A stretch of DNA of 64,000 nt from an uncultured cyanobacterium (GCA_903858015.1 CAIOGZ010000018.1:62001-126000), one strand, 5' to 3'. Positions 33,224-43,451 are shown, numbered from the stretch's first letter. Translations and numbers: made by a program. Notes: generated by a model not told the origin, from the letters alone.

Positions 33224-33290
33224 CGCCGCCCCGGCCTTGGCAACGGCGTCGTTAGTGTGTTGAGCGCGACACAATCAAGAGCCAGCGCCG

Positions 33291-33986
33291 ATGAGTCCAT
33301 CCCTGGTCACCCAGTCGTCGCTGTTCGGGATGGGCATCGCCTTCAGCCCCCTGCACATCGGCGTGGTGACCCTGCTGTTGCTCGGCAAAGATCCGCTGCG
33401 CCGCTCCTTCGCCTACGTGCTCGGTTGGAGCCTGGCCAACTTGCTGGCCGTGCTGCTGCTGCTGCTGCTGGGTGGTTCCCTGGCGCTCACCCCCCACCAT
33501 GGCCACCGGGATCAGGTGTTGATTGATCTGATCGGTGCCGGCGGCTTGCTGGCCCTGGGCCTCTACCAGCTCACGCCCCAGGCCTTGATCGGCGAGGAGG
33601 GGATGGCGCTGCGGCTGATGAACAAGTTGCCCGAGATGGCCACCTGGCTGCTGGTGCTGGTGGGGGCCGCCGGCGCCCTGCTAACGCCGGAAAACCTGGT
33701 GTTCTATCTCAAGGAAGCCGGCCTGCTGTTGATCAACCATCCGGGCCTCAAGGCCGATGTGGAGGTCAGCGGCTTGTTTGTGCTGGCGGCGAGTTCGCTG
33801 CTACTGCTGCCGCCGTTGGCCTGGATCGTGAGCTCCGGCTCGATCCGGGGCCCGATTGCCGCCCTGGAGGAATGGCTGCAGCACAAGGCCGAGTGGCTGG
33901 TGGGGGTGTTGGCCCTGGTGTTTGCGGCCTACCTCCTGTACGAGGGGCTGCATGGGCTGGAGCAGATGGCCTCAGGGCTGGTTTAG
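33291..33986 (+). CDS. GAP-family (Sap) membrane protein
   Basis: 231 residues with six hydrophobic segments; GMGIAFSPLHIGVVTLLLLG and LTPENLVFYLKEAGLLLI match the GAP family of LysE-superfamily-like exporters first described in mycobacteria. A transport role is likely; substrate unknown. Its stop overlaps the stop of the convergent gene. Confidence 0.7.
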   Translation: MSPSLVTQSSLFGMGIAFSPLHIGVVTLLLLGKDPLRRSFAYVLGWSLANLLAVLLLLLLGGSLALTPHHGHRDQVLIDLIGAGGLLALGLYQLTPQALIGEEGMALRLMNKLPEMATWLLVLVGAAGALLTPENLVFYLKEAGLLLINHPGLKADVEVSGLFVLAASSLLLLPPLAWIVSSGSIRGPIAALEEWLQHKAEWLVGVLALVFAAYLLYEGLHGLEQMASGLV

Positions 33987-34435
33987 CGCAGGTACTGGCG
34001 GATCGCTGGTCGGCACCAATACACCAAGCTGGCCGCGATCGCGCCCCAGAGCAGCGGCGCGGCCAGGGCCAGGGCCAGTCGGTCTTGTTGCACCAGGATC
34101 AGGCGCACGATGGCGTACGGCAGCGTGACGGCCAGGCTGAGCGAGAGGGCCACGATCGCCAGCACCTGGCCCCAGGGACGCCAACGCAGCAAGGCGATGC
34201 AGGCCACAATCGCCAGCGCCGCGGTGGGCAGCACTGCCGCGGCGACAACGGCGATATTGGTGGTGCGCCAGGTGGGGCTCCAGAGGATGGCCAGCACCGC
34301 TGCGGGGATCGCCAGCGCATTCAGCACCAGGCCCAGCCAGGCGAGCGGGCGGTAGCCCCTGGGGGGATCGAGCTGGGCGCTGGCGGCCAGGTTGGCGTCG
34401 ATGGCCTTGGCGGCGGCTGTCGGCAGGCTGGTCAT
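33983..34435 (-). CDS. Hypothetical four-helix membrane protein
   Basis: 150 residues with four membrane segments (LAWLGLVLNALAIPAAVLAIL; NIAVVAAAVLPTAALAIVACIAL; VLAIVALSLSLAVTLPYAIV; ALAAPLLWGAIAASLVYW). No family recognised. Lies four bases after the upstream gene on the same strand, forming a pair. Confidence 0.65.
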   Translation of the reverse strand: MTSLPTAAAKAIDANLAASAQLDPPRGYRPLAWLGLVLNALAIPAAVLAILWSPTWRTTNIAVVAAAVLPTAALAIVACIALLRWRPWGQVLAIVALSLSLAVTLPYAIVRLILVQQDRLALALAAPLLWGAIAASLVYWCRPAIRQYLR

Positions 34436-34439
34436 GGCA

Positions 34440-34802
34440 TCAGGGCCCGAAGGGCATTGGGCCGTCGCGGTCGGAGCGAAACACCGGCGTCAGGTGGGGC
34501 ATGGTGTCGACCGCCAGTTGCACCATCCGCTCAAAGCGCTCGCGGGTGAGGGGAGCCCCCCGGCCCATCGCTTCGCGGCTCATCAGCACCACCTCGAGCA
34601 CCCGTCCATCCAATTTGGACTGCACGTCGGCGAACAGCTGCAGGCGCAGGTTCTCGGCACCACTCAACATCGCGCTGAGGTGGGCTGGCGTGCGGTGGTC
34701 GATCTCCGCTTCCAGTTCGGTGAGCATCGGGTCCAGTCCTGCGATCAGGGCGGTGGTGTCGAGGGGGGTCCGGGGTTTGAGCACCAGCAGATAGCGGGCC
34801 AT
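34440..34802 (-). CDS. Hypothetical protein
   Basis: 120 residues starting MARYLLVLKPRTPL; soluble, acidic middle, ending SDRDGPMPFGP. Not recognised. ATG 34802 is taken because upstream in-frame sequence to 34919 is low-complexity. Transcribed with the membrane protein gene that follows. Confidence 0.55.
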   Translation of the reverse strand: MARYLLVLKPRTPLDTTALIAGLDPMLTELEAEIDHRTPAHLSAMLSGAENLRLQLFADVQSKLDGRVLEVVLMSREAMGRGAPLTRERFERMVQLAVDTMPHLTPVFRSDRDGPMPFGP

Positions 34803-35225
34803 GGAAGCGGGCGTACTCAAACCATCCTCCCCCCTCGCTCCGCCCCAGCCTCGATGCTGAGCACTCCTGCTGAAAAACAGGCATTTCTGCTTAAGCGGCG
34901 CGCCAGTGGGCCTGCCCATCCACAGCGCGCCAGGGGGGGAGGCCGATTCGGCCAGGGCCTGCCAGCCCAGGCGATCAGGAGCTGGCTGGATGGTGAAGCT
35001 GCCTTCGGGGCGATGCCCGATCCCCCTGTTTCGGTCTTCAGCCCAGCAGGGGATTGATTACCTCTAGGCCTGTGATCCTGCGCCCGTCAACACCGGCGTG
35101 CCTCCCCATAACGGCCGAGCAAATCACGCACCAGGGCGTTCACCGAGGTGTTCTGCTGCAGCGTCAGCCCCCGGGCCCGCTGTAGCGGGGCGTCATCACG
35201 GATCCCGTGGAGCACGGGGTGCCAT
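34803..35225. other. Intergenic region with a ribbon-helix-helix antitoxin relic
   Basis: On the minus strand about 35092-35165 reads LQQNTSVNALVRDLLGRYGEA, the C-terminal helix pattern of CopG/RHH antitoxins, preceded by DDAPLQRARGLT in frame but without a usable start or the N-terminal strand. No partner toxin follows. The rest shows nothing. Confidence 0.45.
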
Positions 35226-35474
35226 TCACCAGCGGGTCTGGCAGCGGAAGGCGGCGAGTTGCCTGTCGGCGGTGATCAGCACCAGCTGTTCTAGTTCCGC
35301 TTGGGCGGCCAGCATCCGATCAAAGGGGTCGCGGTGGGCCTGGGGGTAGGCGCCGGCCCGCAGGCCATGGGCCGCCGTGATCGGCAGATTGCGGAAGCCA
35401 TCGGCCTGCAGCAGCCCCTTGAGATCGTCGCTGGCGCCGGCCAACTGGGGCAGGTGGCCGCCGGTGCCGTTCAC
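35226..35474 (-). pseudogene. VapC-like PIN-domain toxin, N-terminally truncated
   Basis: Contains LPITAAHGLRAGAYPQAHRDPFDRML and VLITADRQLAAF (cited in parts), the C-terminal half of COG3744-type PIN toxins with the later acidic residues. The N-terminal strand with the first catalytic Asp (usually LLDTHxLLW) is missing: the frame begins 4 bases into the antitoxin end and continues directly to the C-terminal half. The toxin should be inactive. Antitoxin gene intact. Confidence 0.7.
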
Positions 35475-35803
35475 TCGGCTTTTGCCATGGAGTCCGCCAG
35501 GGGGGCGAGCGAACCGGCCTCCCAGTCCGCTAGCTCCTCTGGGCTGATGGGCTCGCGTAGCAGATCCGGATGGCTCAGGGGGCCCAGGTGGCGCAGGCGG
35601 CCCGCAAGCCGCCGGGGCGCCTCCGACTCCAGTGGCGCCAGGCGGGCCCAGGGTTTGCCGGCCTTGGCCAGCACAATCGTTTCGCCGCCATGGGCGGCAT
35701 CGATCAGGCGTGACAAATGGCTTTTGGCCTGGTGGACATTGACGATCCGCAGCTGGCCTGGCCGTGGCTCGGCAGGATTGGCTTCCATCCGCTCGACAAG
35801 CAA
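35471..35803 (-). CDS. Phd/YefM-type antitoxin
   Basis: 110 residues with VNVHQAKSHLSRLIDAAHGG and ETIVLAKAGKPWARLAPLE, the DNA-binding N-terminal domain of the Phd family. It would neutralise the PIN toxin next to it and repress the operon. Start at 35803 or at ATG 35785 (MEANPAEP). Stop overlaps the toxin relic start by four bases. Confidence 0.85.
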   Translation of the reverse strand: MLVERMEANPAEPRPGQLRIVNVHQAKSHLSRLIDAAHGGETIVLAKAGKPWARLAPLESEAPRRLAGRLRHLGPLSHPDLLREPISPEELADWEAGSLAPLADSMAKAE

Positions 35804-35967
35804 TCCCCCTTAGTTCAGTCCAAGACTATTTCTTGTGGGCAGGGAGGCCGGGGCCCGTTTTGCCAGCTGATCCGCCCCTGGCCTCGATGGGCCTTCGTTT
35901 GAGCCACAAGCCTCGATTAAGCCCATCTCCGGCGCTGCTGGCCCAGGCCGCCCAGGAGTGCTTGGGC

Positions 35968-36603
35968 TTAGGCCTGGGCAGGCAGGCTGAGCAGGCGGTC
36001 GATCAGGTCGGTGATGCTGGCGGGTTGGGCCGGGGTGTCGCGGTTGGTGCGCAGCTGGCGCCCCACCACCGTGGCCCCCAGGTGGGCCAGCTGGATCCGC
36101 AGCGCCCCCAGCATCTCCAGCCCTGGCCCGCCTGAATGGCTGGCCAGGGCGATCGGGCGGCCGTTGAACAGGCTGCGGAAGTCTTCACCTTGCACCGAGA
36201 GCCAGGCAACGGCGCTGCTGAACACCGGTGGAATCGAGCCGTTGTATTCCGGCGCGCAGATCAGCCAGCGGGGGGCCCGCTTCAGCTCCAGGTTGAGGGC
36301 GTGGGCGGCCGCCGGAATCCCCTGCTCGGCGTGGTGCCGGGGGTTGTAGAGGGGCAGGGGCAGCAGGGTGAGATCGAGCAGCTCGGCGTTCAGCGGCACC
36401 GACCGCTGGCCGGCCAGCTCGATGATCTGTTCGGCCAGGGCGCGGTTGGCGCCGCTGCTGGCGGTGATCACCAGCAGGTCGGGGGGGTGGGGGACAACGG
36501 TTTTAGGCAGGAAGGTCTTTTGTAGCGGCCCTAGGGGCTGGGGTTGGGGTGGTTGGCGCTCAGTTGGTTCGATCCACGGCTGTGCCCTAAGGCTGTGATC
36601 CAC
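35968..36603 (-). CDS. NADPH-dependent FMN reductase family protein
   Basis: About 211 residues in frame; the family fold starts near residue 42 (PDLLVITASSGANRAL) and continues with PLYNPRHHAE, APEYNGSIPPVF and ALASHSGGPG, the FMN phosphate and isoalloxazine contacts. It reduces flavin or quinones. The first 40 residues are Pro/Gln-rich and not family-like, so a later non-ATG start may be real. Divergent from arsS, with the two 5' ends nine bases apart on the frames seen. Confidence 0.75.
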   Translation of the reverse strand: MDHSLRAQPWIEPTERQPPQPQPLGPLQKTFLPKTVVPHPPDLLVITASSGANRALAEQIIELAGQRSVPLNAELLDLTLLPLPLYNPRHHAEQGIPAAAHALNLELKRAPRWLICAPEYNGSIPPVFSSAVAWLSVQGEDFRSLFNGRPIALASHSGGPGLEMLGALRIQLAHLGATVVGRQLRTNRDTPAQPASITDLIDRLLSLPAQA

Positions 36604-36761
36604 GTCAGTGATTGGCGTCGCGAAGGGACGGCAGGGTGCGACCGGCCGGGGGGCGGTGGCGAACTTCCGCTGGCGGCGCTTTTAGGCTCCACCCCAGGAC
36701 CACCGCGGCACCCCAGGGCGCCTCGGGCTTCCCCACCTCCAGCCGCCCTGTTGCCAGCTTG

Positions 36762-37826
36762 ATGTCGATCGCTTCCAGCCCCAGCAGCGCCGGCCGAGCT
36801 GGCAGCCCCAGCAGCGCCCCCAGCCCCAGCAGCGCCGGTAGCCCCACTAGTCCCAGCCCCAGCAGCCCTAATTCCCAGGGCGGCAGCCCCTGCCCGCCCG
36901 CCAGCCCGTTTCCAGCCCTGCGGCGGGCCGCCCTCACCACCCTGCAGGTGAACCTCGGCTACCGCTGCAACCAGGCCTGCAGCCACTGCCATGTGAATGC
37001 CGGCCCCAGCCGCACCGAAAGCCTTGATGCGGCCAATGTGGCCCTGATTCCGGCCGTGCTGCAGGCCCGGGGCCTCGCCTGCCTCGACCTCACCGGCGGC
37101 GCCCCGGAGCTGCATCCGCAGTTTCGGCAGCTGGTGCGGCAGGCCCGCGCCCTGGGGGTGGAGGTGATCGACCGCTGCAACCTCACCATCCTGCAGGAGC
37201 CTGGCCAGGAAGACTTGGCCAGCTTTTTGGCTGAGCAGGGGGTGAGGGTGGTGGCCTCCTTGCCCTGTTATTTGCCTGAAAACGTCGACCGCCAACGGGG
37301 CAGCGGGGTGTTTGAGCGCAGCATCGACGCCCTGCGCCAGCTCAATCGCCTCGGCTATGGCCAAGCCGGATCGGCGTTGGAGCTCGATCTGGTGTTCAAC
37401 CCCCAGGGGCCGGTGCTGCCGCCGCCCCAGCAGCAGCTGGAGCTTGATTACCGGCGGGTGCTGGCCGAGCAGCATGGCGTGGTGTTCAACCGCCTGCTGG
37501 CGTTGGCGAACATGCCGATCCAGCGCTTTGCCGAGGCGCTGCGCCTCCGCGGTGAGCTGGAGACCTACACCGACCTGCTGCGCCGCCAGCATCGGCCCAC
37601 CAACCTGCCCGCGGTGATGTGCCGCAGCCTGGTGAGCGTTGACTGGCGCGGTTTTCTCTACGACTGCGACTTCAACCAACAACTGGGCCTGCCCCTGGCG
37701 GAGCCCCGCCAGCTGCGGGATCTGCTCCGTTGGGATCCAGCCGGCGAGGCCATCCAGGTGGGAGACCACTGTTTCGGCTGTACGGCGGGCGGTGGCTCCA
37801 GTTGTGGTGGCGCCTTGAACTCTTGA
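36762..37826 (+). CDS. arsS: Arsenosugar-biosynthesis radical SAM protein ArsS-like
   Basis: About 354 residues from ATG 36762. CNQACSHCH at about 69-77 is the radical SAM CxxxCxxC motif, then HVNAGPSRTE and LDLTGGAPELHP, and the C-terminal DUF3641 block MCRSLVSVDWRGFLYDCDFNQ with a final Cys cluster (HCFGCTAGGGSSCGG). ArsS is proposed to add the adenosyl group in arsenosugar formation. The first 50 residues are Ser/Pro/Ala repeats and an upstream in-frame ATG (36612) adds more of this, so the start is uncertain. No arsM was seen in the window. Confidence 0.82.
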   Translation: MSIASSPSSAGRAGSPSSAPSPSSAGSPTSPSPSSPNSQGGSPCPPASPFPALRRAALTTLQVNLGYRCNQACSHCHVNAGPSRTESLDAANVALIPAVLQARGLACLDLTGGAPELHPQFRQLVRQARALGVEVIDRCNLTILQEPGQEDLASFLAEQGVRVVASLPCYLPENVDRQRGSGVFERSIDALRQLNRLGYGQAGSALELDLVFNPQGPVLPPPQQQLELDYRRVLAEQHGVVFNRLLALANMPIQRFAEALRLRGELETYTDLLRRQHRPTNLPAVMCRSLVSVDWRGFLYDCDFNQQLGLPLAEPRQLRDLLRWDPAGEAIQVGDHCFGCTAGGGSSCGGALNS

Positions 37827-38474
37827 TCAGCTGGCAGACCTGCCGGCGGGCTTGATCGGCCGGGGGATGGGTGATGGGAAGGGCCCGGAACGAGGATCCG
37901 GGCCCTGTCGCCATGCGGTGGCCATCCGCGAGGGATGTCGGCGTTTGGTGATGGGGATCAGGTGGATCGGTTGTGGGGGGCGGAGCTGCGGAAGGCGGCA
38001 CCTGGGGCCATGGCATCCAAGGAAGCGGTTTCCGTAAACCCGGGGGCACCTGGAACGGTGCATCGGGTGATCCGCTGGGGGAGCTGGAAACCGACGATCG
38101 GAACGAGACTGTTGGAGCAGGGGCCTGCGGTCAGCGCACTCCTGGCACCTGACCGGGCGGGGTGTCTTCCATCGCTGGAGCCTCCTGGTTGAGTACCTCC
38201 ACTGTTGCCCGCCCAGGGGCTGTTGGCGATAGGCATTCCTGCCTCAGATTTGTGGAGATGCTGACCTGCCGCAGCCACGCCCCTACCTGCTCCGCCAGCA
38301 GCGCCCCGCCGGCCGCTGGCGCCCGGACGAGCTTCTAAGGTCTCGCCAGCTGGTCGGGTGATGGCGGTTTGAAGCGCAAGGCTTGTGCCCCCCTCAGCTT
38401 CCGCTTCGATCAGCGCCCAACCTTCTTTCTCCGCTGTCATCTCCGCTGCCATGTCCCCAGCCATGCCCGCTGCC
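37827..38474. other. Long intergenic region upstream of phosphoketolase
   Basis: About 650 GC-rich bases. No protein-like frame on either strand and no recognised riboswitch fold. In-frame extension of the phosphoketolase upstream of 38475 (to GTG 38385) is Ser/Ala/Pro-rich with repeated GCCATGTCC-type units that supply several possible ATG starts. Confidence 0.4.
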
Positions 38475-40895
38475 ATGTCCGCCGTCGCTCCTGCCGATCC
38501 CCTGGCCCATCTCAGCGCTGAGCAAGAACTCGAACGGCTCGACGCCTGGTGGCGGGCGGCCAATTACCTGGCGGTGGGGATGATCTACCTGCGGGCCAAT
38601 CCGCTGCTGGCCGAGCCCTTGTGCCATGGGCATGTCAAGGCACGGCTGCTGGGGCACTGGGGGTCGAGTCCGGGGCAGAGCTTCATCTGGGCCCATGCCA
38701 ATCGCCTGATCCGCCGCCACCAGCTGGAGATGATCTACCTCTCCGGGCCCGGCCATGGGGCGCCGGGGGTGCTCGGCCCCACCTATCTCGATGGCTCCTA
38801 TAGCGAGGTGTATCCCGATAAAAGCGAGGATGCCGAGGGGTTGGAGCGCTTTTTCAAGCAGTTTTCGTTTCCGGGCCAGATCGGTTCCCACTGCACCCCG
38901 GAAACGCCCGGCTCGATCCACGAGGGCGGCGAACTCGGCTATGTGCTCTCCCACGCCTGCGGCGCGGTATTCGATAACCCCAACCTGATTGCCCTGGCCT
39001 GCGTGGGCGATGGCGAGGCGGAAACGGGGCCGCTGGCCACCTCCTGGCACATCAACAAATTCATCAACCCGATCAGCGACGGCGCCGTGCTGCCGGTGCT
39101 GCACCTCAATGGCTACAAAATTGCCAACCCCACCCTGCTGGCCCGCATCCCGAAGGCGGAGCTCGAAAGCCTGTTGGTGGGCTACGGCTGGCAGCCCTTG
39201 TTTGTAGAGGGCCACGAACCGATGGCGATGCACCGCGCCATGGCCGCGGCGATGGATCGGGCCTTGGAGCTGATTCGTTCGATCCAGGCCGACTGCCGGG
39301 CCAGCGGCGAGGCGGTGCGGCCGGCTTGGCCGATGCTGGTGCTGCGCTCCCCCAAGGGCTGGACCGGCCCGGCCGAACTGCATGGCCACAAGCTCGAAGG
39401 CTTCTGGCGCTCCCACCAGGTGCCGTTGCCGGCCCCAAACAGCGACCCCGAACAGCTGGCGCTGCTGGAGCAATGGCTGCGCAGCTACCGTCCCGAGCAG
39501 TTGTTCGATGCCAATGGCAGCCTGATCGCGGAGCTGCGGGCCCTGGCGCCGCCGGGCCGGTTGCGGATGGGCTCCAGCCCCCACGCCAACGGCGGCCTGC
39601 TGCGGCGCCGGTTGCGCCTGCCGGCGATCGAGCCCTATGCGGTGGCGGTGGAGCGGCCGGGGCAGGGGGTGGCGGAGAACACTGCGCCGCTGGGGGATTT
39701 GCTGCGGGATCTGATCGGGCGCAATTCGAATTCGCTGCGGGTGTTCGGACCCGACGAAACCGCTTCCAACCGGCTGCAGGCGATCTATGAGGGCGAGCTC
39801 GGCCAAAAGGTGTGGATGGAGGAGCTGCTGCCCGAAGACAGCGACGGCGGCTTCCTGGCCCGCAACGGCCGGGTGGTGGAGATGTTGAGTGAGCACACGC
39901 TGGTGGGAATGATGGAGGGCTATCTGCTCACCGGCCGCTATGGCTTCTTCCACACCTATGAGGCTTTCGCCCATGTGATTGCCTCGATGTTCAACCAGCA
40001 CGCCAAATGGCTGGAGAGCTGCCTGCACCATGCCCCCTGGCGCGCCCCGATCGGCGCCTGGAACTGCCTGATTTCCTCCACCGTGTGGCGCCAGGATCAC
40101 AACGGCTTCACCCACCAGGACCCCGGCTTCATCGATCTAGCGGGCAACAAAAGTGGTGCGGTGGTGCGGGTGTATTTGCCGGCCGATGCCAACAGCCTGC
40201 TGGCGGTGGCCGAAACGGCGTTGCTGGAAACGAATGTGTGCAATATCATTGTCTCCGATAAGCAGAAGCACCTTCAATATCTAAGCCTGGAGCAGGCGCG
40301 CCAGCATGTGGCCAAGGGGATCAGCCTTTGGAGCTGGGCCAGCAACGACGACCAGGGCCTCGAACCGGATGAACCCGATGTGGTGATGGCCTGCTGCGGC
40401 GATGTGCCCACCAAGGAAACCCTGGCGGCGGTGGAGATCCTGCGCCGCGAGATTCCTAGCCTGCGGCTGCGGCTGCTGAATGTGGTGAAGTTGTTCGCGC
40501 TCACCAATCCGGAGGAGCATCCCCACGGCTTGAGTGATCGTGATTTTGATGGTTTGTTCACCACCAATCGGCCGGTGATCTTTAACTTCCATGGCTACCC
40601 CTGGTTGATCCATCGCCTTACGTATCGCCGCACCAACCATCCCAATTTCCATGTGCGTGGCTACAAGGAAAAAGGCAACATCAATACGCCCCTGGAGCTG
40701 GCGATGAACAATCAAATCGATCGGTTTAATTTGGTGATCGATGTGATCGATCGGGTGCCGCGGCTGGGGTCGAGGGCCGCCCATGTGAAGGAGCGGATGA
40801 AGGAGGAAATTTTGCGCCACCGCCACTATGCCCATGAGCATGGAATCGATGCGCCGGAGATCACCGAATGGCGCTGGACCCCCGGCGGGACCTGA
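38475..40895 (+). CDS. xfp: Xylulose-5-phosphate/fructose-6-phosphate phosphoketolase
   Basis: 806 residues from ATG 38475, full length. [24 protein letters not shown] and [14 protein letters not shown] (thiamine diphosphate and Mg site) are phosphoketolase signatures, as are the later [11 protein letters not shown] and [14 protein letters not shown]. It splits xylulose 5-phosphate (or fructose 6-phosphate) with phosphate into acetyl phosphate plus glyceraldehyde 3-phosphate (or erythrose 4-phosphate). The acetate kinase gene overlaps its last 28 bases, so the two steps from sugar phosphate to acetate plus ATP are co-expressed. Confidence 0.95.
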   Translation: MSAVAPADPLAHLSAEQELERLDAWWRAANYLAVGMIYLRANPLLAEPLCHGHVKARLLGHWGSSPGQSFIWAHANRLIRRHQLEMIYLSGPGHGAPGVLGPTYLDGSYSEVYPDKSEDAEGLERFFKQFSFPGQIGSHCTPETPGSIHEGGELGYVLSHACGAVFDNPNLIALACVGDGEAETGPLATSWHINKFINPISDGAVLPVLHLNGYKIANPTLLARIPKAELESLLVGYGWQPLFVEGHEPMAMHRAMAAAMDRALELIRSIQADCRASGEAVRPAWPMLVLRSPKGWTGPAELHGHKLEGFWRSHQVPLPAPNSDPEQLALLEQWLRSYRPEQLFDANGSLIAELRALAPPGRLRMGSSPHANGGLLRRRLRLPAIEPYAVAVERPGQGVAENTAPLGDLLRDLIGRNSNSLRVFGPDETASNRLQAIYEGELGQKVWMEELLPEDSDGGFLARNGRVVEMLSEHTLVGMMEGYLLTGRYGFFHTYEAFAHVIASMFNQHAKWLESCLHHAPWRAPIGAWNCLISSTVWRQDHNGFTHQDPGFIDLAGNKSGAVVRVYLPADANSLLAVAETALLETNVCNIIVSDKQKHLQYLSLEQARQHVAKGISLWSWASNDDQGLEPDEPDVVMACCGDVPTKETLAAVEILRREIPSLRLRLLNVVKLFALTNPEEHPHGLSDRDFDGLFTTNRPVIFNFHGYPWLIHRLTYRRTNHPNFHVRGYKEKGNINTPLELAMNNQIDRFNLVIDVIDRVPRLGSRAAHVKERMKEEILRHRHYAHEHGIDAPEITEWRWTPGGT

Positions 40896-42088
40896 GCGTG
40901 GCCGGGGCTGTGGCGCCGGTGGATCCGCCGATCTTGGTGCTCAATGCCGGCAGCACGGGGCTAAAGGCCTCCTTGCATGGCGGGCTTGGCGCTGAGGGGG
41001 CTGAAGGCGGTTGTCTGTGGCGCGGTCAGCGCCGTTGGGCGGAGCTCGGGAAGTCGGATCTAGGGGAATCGGGGCTGGGGCAGGCAGCTTTTGGGGAGTC
41101 GGCGCTGGGGGGGGCGTTGGCCGCTTGGCTCGATCAGGCCCTGGCCCCCTGGTGCGGTGCCGCGCAGCCCGGCAACCCTGGCGGCGGCCTGGCCCTGGTG
41201 GGCCATCGGGTGGTGCATGGCGGCGAGCGGTTCACGGCGCCAACGCTTTTGGATGGCCCGGTGCTGGCGGCCCTCGCAGACCTCACCCCCCTGGCGCCGC
41301 TGCATAACGGGCCGGCGCTGCGGCTGATCCACTGGGCCCAGCGGCGCTGGCCCGCCCTGCCCCAGTGGGCCTGCTTCGACACCGCCTTCCACGCCACCCT
41401 CCCCCCCGAAGCCCGCACCTACGCGATCCCAGCCGCCTGGCGTCAGCAGGGTTTGCGGCGCTACGGCTTCCACGGCCTCAACCACCAGCATCTGGCCGAG
41501 GTGGTGGCAGAGCGCTTCGGCGTCGTAGGGCCTGGGGGTCAGCTGCGGCTGATCAGTTGCCACCTGGGCGGCGGCTGCTCCCTCTGCGCGATCCGCGGCG
41601 GCCGCAGCATCGCCACCACGATGGGGTTTACGCCGCTGGAGGGACTGGTGATGGCCAGCCGCAGCGGTTCGGTGGATCCGGGCCTGCTGCTGCACCAGCT
41701 GCGGCAGGGGCTGGGCGTGGCCGAGCTGGAGCGGGCCCTGCAGCACGAAGGCGGCCTGCTGGGCCTCTCGGAGCTGAGCGGCAGCATGGAGCAACTGCGC
41801 AGCGCAGCCCTGCCACCCCCCCAGGGGGCGGGCCATGCCGGCGCGGCCCTGGCGATCGCGGTGTTTCGCAGGCGGCTGCTGGAGGGCATCGGCGCCATGG
41901 CGGCCTGCCTGGGGGGCGTGGATGTGATCGCCCTCAGCGGTGGCATCGGCGAACACGACGGGGCGCTGCGGCGGGAGCTGGCGGCTTCCCTGGCCTGGTT
42001 GGGGCGGTTTGAGCTGCTGGTGGTGCCAGCCGATGAGGAGGGGGTGATCGCCAGGGGTTGTCGGCGCGCGGCCGGCGGCAGCCTTTAA
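40868..42088 (+). CDS. ackA: Acetate kinase
   Basis: 406 residues. [15 protein letters not shown] at the start, [40 protein letters not shown] and LSGGIGEHD are the ASKHA-fold acetate kinase motifs; most glycine loops are intact. Residues 45-85 contain an insertion rich in Gly/Glu/Leu with repeated (D/E)LGESGLG units, unusual for the family. Makes ATP from acetyl phosphate supplied by the phosphoketolase. The start overlaps xfp by 28 bases. Confidence 0.92.
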   Translation: MALDPRRDLSVAGAVAPVDPPILVLNAGSTGLKASLHGGLGAEGAEGGCLWRGQRRWAELGKSDLGESGLGQAAFGESALGGALAAWLDQALAPWCGAAQPGNPGGGLALVGHRVVHGGERFTAPTLLDGPVLAALADLTPLAPLHNGPALRLIHWAQRRWPALPQWACFDTAFHATLPPEARTYAIPAAWRQQGLRRYGFHGLNHQHLAEVVAERFGVVGPGGQLRLISCHLGGGCSLCAIRGGRSIATTMGFTPLEGLVMASRSGSVDPGLLLHQLRQGLGVAELERALQHEGGLLGLSELSGSMEQLRSAALPPPQGAGHAGAALAIAVFRRRLLEGIGAMAACLGGVDVIALSGGIGEHDGALRRELAASLAWLGRFELLVVPADEEGVIARGCRRAAGGSL

Positions 42089-42149
42089 GCGAGCGGCGGC
42101 GCGGCCCGTCGCCATGGCCCGTCGCCATGGTGGCTAGAACCTGTCCCCA

Positions 42150-42707
42150 TTGATGGGGATCGCCGCCGCCATGGGCCGCGCCAGCTTGCATCGTTCGCTG
42201 GGCTGGGGGACGGCACGGCAGCTCAGCCCGGGGTTGCTGGGCCTGGGGGCCATGAGCCTTTGGCTCTTGAGCCCCTGGCTCTTGAGTTCGGGATTGTTCA
42301 GTTCGCCCGCTGCCGCCGAAGCGCAGCTCAGCCTGGAGCGCAGCCGCGCCAGCTTCCCGAATGGGGATCCGATTTGGCAGTTGAGGTTGATCGATGGCCC
42401 GAAGCTGGTGCGCAGCTGGCAGGCCGCTTCCGGCGCTGCCAACCGGCAGCGGCTCGATCGCCGCTGGACGCAGGGCAATGGCGCTCCGCTGCCGCCGGGT
42501 TCCTACCGGCTGGGAAAGCCGGAGCCGTGGGGCCACGACCTTTGGATCGAGCTGCAGCCGCAGTTTGCCACCAGCCGTTCGGGCCTGGGCCTGCACCATT
42601 GCATGCCGGGGGTGGGCTGCATTTGCCTACCCAACCGGCAGGATCTCAAGGAGGCGTCGGCAACCATCCAGCGGCTCGGAATCAGGAGGTTGCAGGTGCT
42701 AAATTGA
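42150..42707 (+). CDS. Secreted protein, L,D-transpeptidase-like
   Basis: 185 residues with a hydrophobic N-terminal segment (GLGAMSLWLLSPWLLSSG) followed by AEAQLSL. The C-terminal part has LPPGSYRLGKPEPWGHDLWIEL (cited in part) and LGLHHCMPGVGCICLPN, where the His and the GCIC Cys resemble the H...S/GxGC active site of YkuD-type transpeptidases. Spacing between His and Cys is shorter than usual, so a related but distinct family is possible. Confidence 0.55.
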   Translation: MMGIAAAMGRASLHRSLGWGTARQLSPGLLGLGAMSLWLLSPWLLSSGLFSSPAAAEAQLSLERSRASFPNGDPIWQLRLIDGPKLVRSWQAASGAANRQRLDRRWTQGNGAPLPPGSYRLGKPEPWGHDLWIELQPQFATSRSGLGLHHCMPGVGCICLPNRQDLKEASATIQRLGIRRLQVLN

Positions 42708-42734
42708 AAGGATTGTTTGGTGGGTAGACCCGCT

Positions 42735-43451
42735 TCAGCTGAGGGTATTCACCGCCCGCGTAATCACGATCACCAGCAGCACCAGCATCAGTGAGGAGTG
42801 CAATAACTGCACCAGTTTCAGCCGCGATCCCACCGGCGAATGGTTTTCGGGGGCGCCGAGGGTGTTGCTGGTCATCACGGTGAAATAGAGATAATCGAGC
42901 CAGCCTGGTAGCCAGCAGGCATTGGCTTGGCTCGCCTCATGGGGAAAGATGATCTCGCAGAGATGCTCAGGGTGGTGCAAATGCCGCACCTGGCTTGGAT
43001 AATCGATGAACCAATACCAGAACAGAAAGATCAGATTCAGGGAGCAGTAAAGCCCGATCGCGATCAAGAGTAGATAAAATGAGCCAATCTTGAAGGAATA
43101 GATCCCTACTGTGATCGTGATTAGATTCAGCAATAGATCTAAGGTGGATAAGATGCCAAAGGCAAGCAGGGTTTTGCGGATCTGTCGATGGCCCAGCAGG
43201 AAGGTGCGCAGCAGGTTGACGGTGAAGAGGACAAGGATTGCACCGAGCACAAATTCGGAAAGGCTAAAAATCCAATGGCCGATCGGTAGTTGCTGCTTGG
43301 CCAGGGTGCGAAAATGGCTAAAGCTATTGATGCTGATCGCTAGATTGATCAGCGGTGCCGCCGCCAGGGCTACCAGGTAGAAAGCGTTCTGGGCGGGCCG
43401 CGGCAGGTGATGCAGCGGTATCGGCTCGGTTATCGGGCTGTGATCGGCCAC
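42735..43451 (-). CDS. Membrane protein related to two-helix ion channels
   Basis: 238 residues with six or seven membrane segments. The last pair, LDYLYFTVMTSNTLGAPE and LVQLLHSSLMLVLLVIVI, has the pore-helix-filter-helix layout of potassium-channel-like (Ion_trans_2/DUF1345) proteins, but the TxGxGD filter is replaced by TLGAPE, so selectivity and even channel function are doubtful. Lower in GC than neighbours. Confidence 0.5.
   Translation of the reverse strand: MADHSPITEPIPLHHLPRPAQNAFYLVALAAAPLINLAISINSFSHFRTLAKQQLPIGHWIFSLSEFVLGAILVLFTVNLLRTFLLGHRQIRKTLLAFGILSTLDLLLNLITITVGIYSFKIGSFYLLLIAIGLYCSLNLIFLFWYWFIDYPSQVRHLHHPEHLCEIIFPHEASQANACWLPGWLDYLYFTVMTSNTLGAPENHSPVGSRLKLVQLLHSSLMLVLLVIVITRAVNTLS

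Noticed and set aside
36531-37769. 412-residue minus-strand frame opposite arsS
   Set aside because: Low-complexity Ala/Gly/Gln composition; arsS has the CxxxCxxC motif on the plus strand.
38394-40115. 573-residue minus-strand frame within phosphoketolase
   Set aside because: Shadow frame of xfp with no recognisable motifs.
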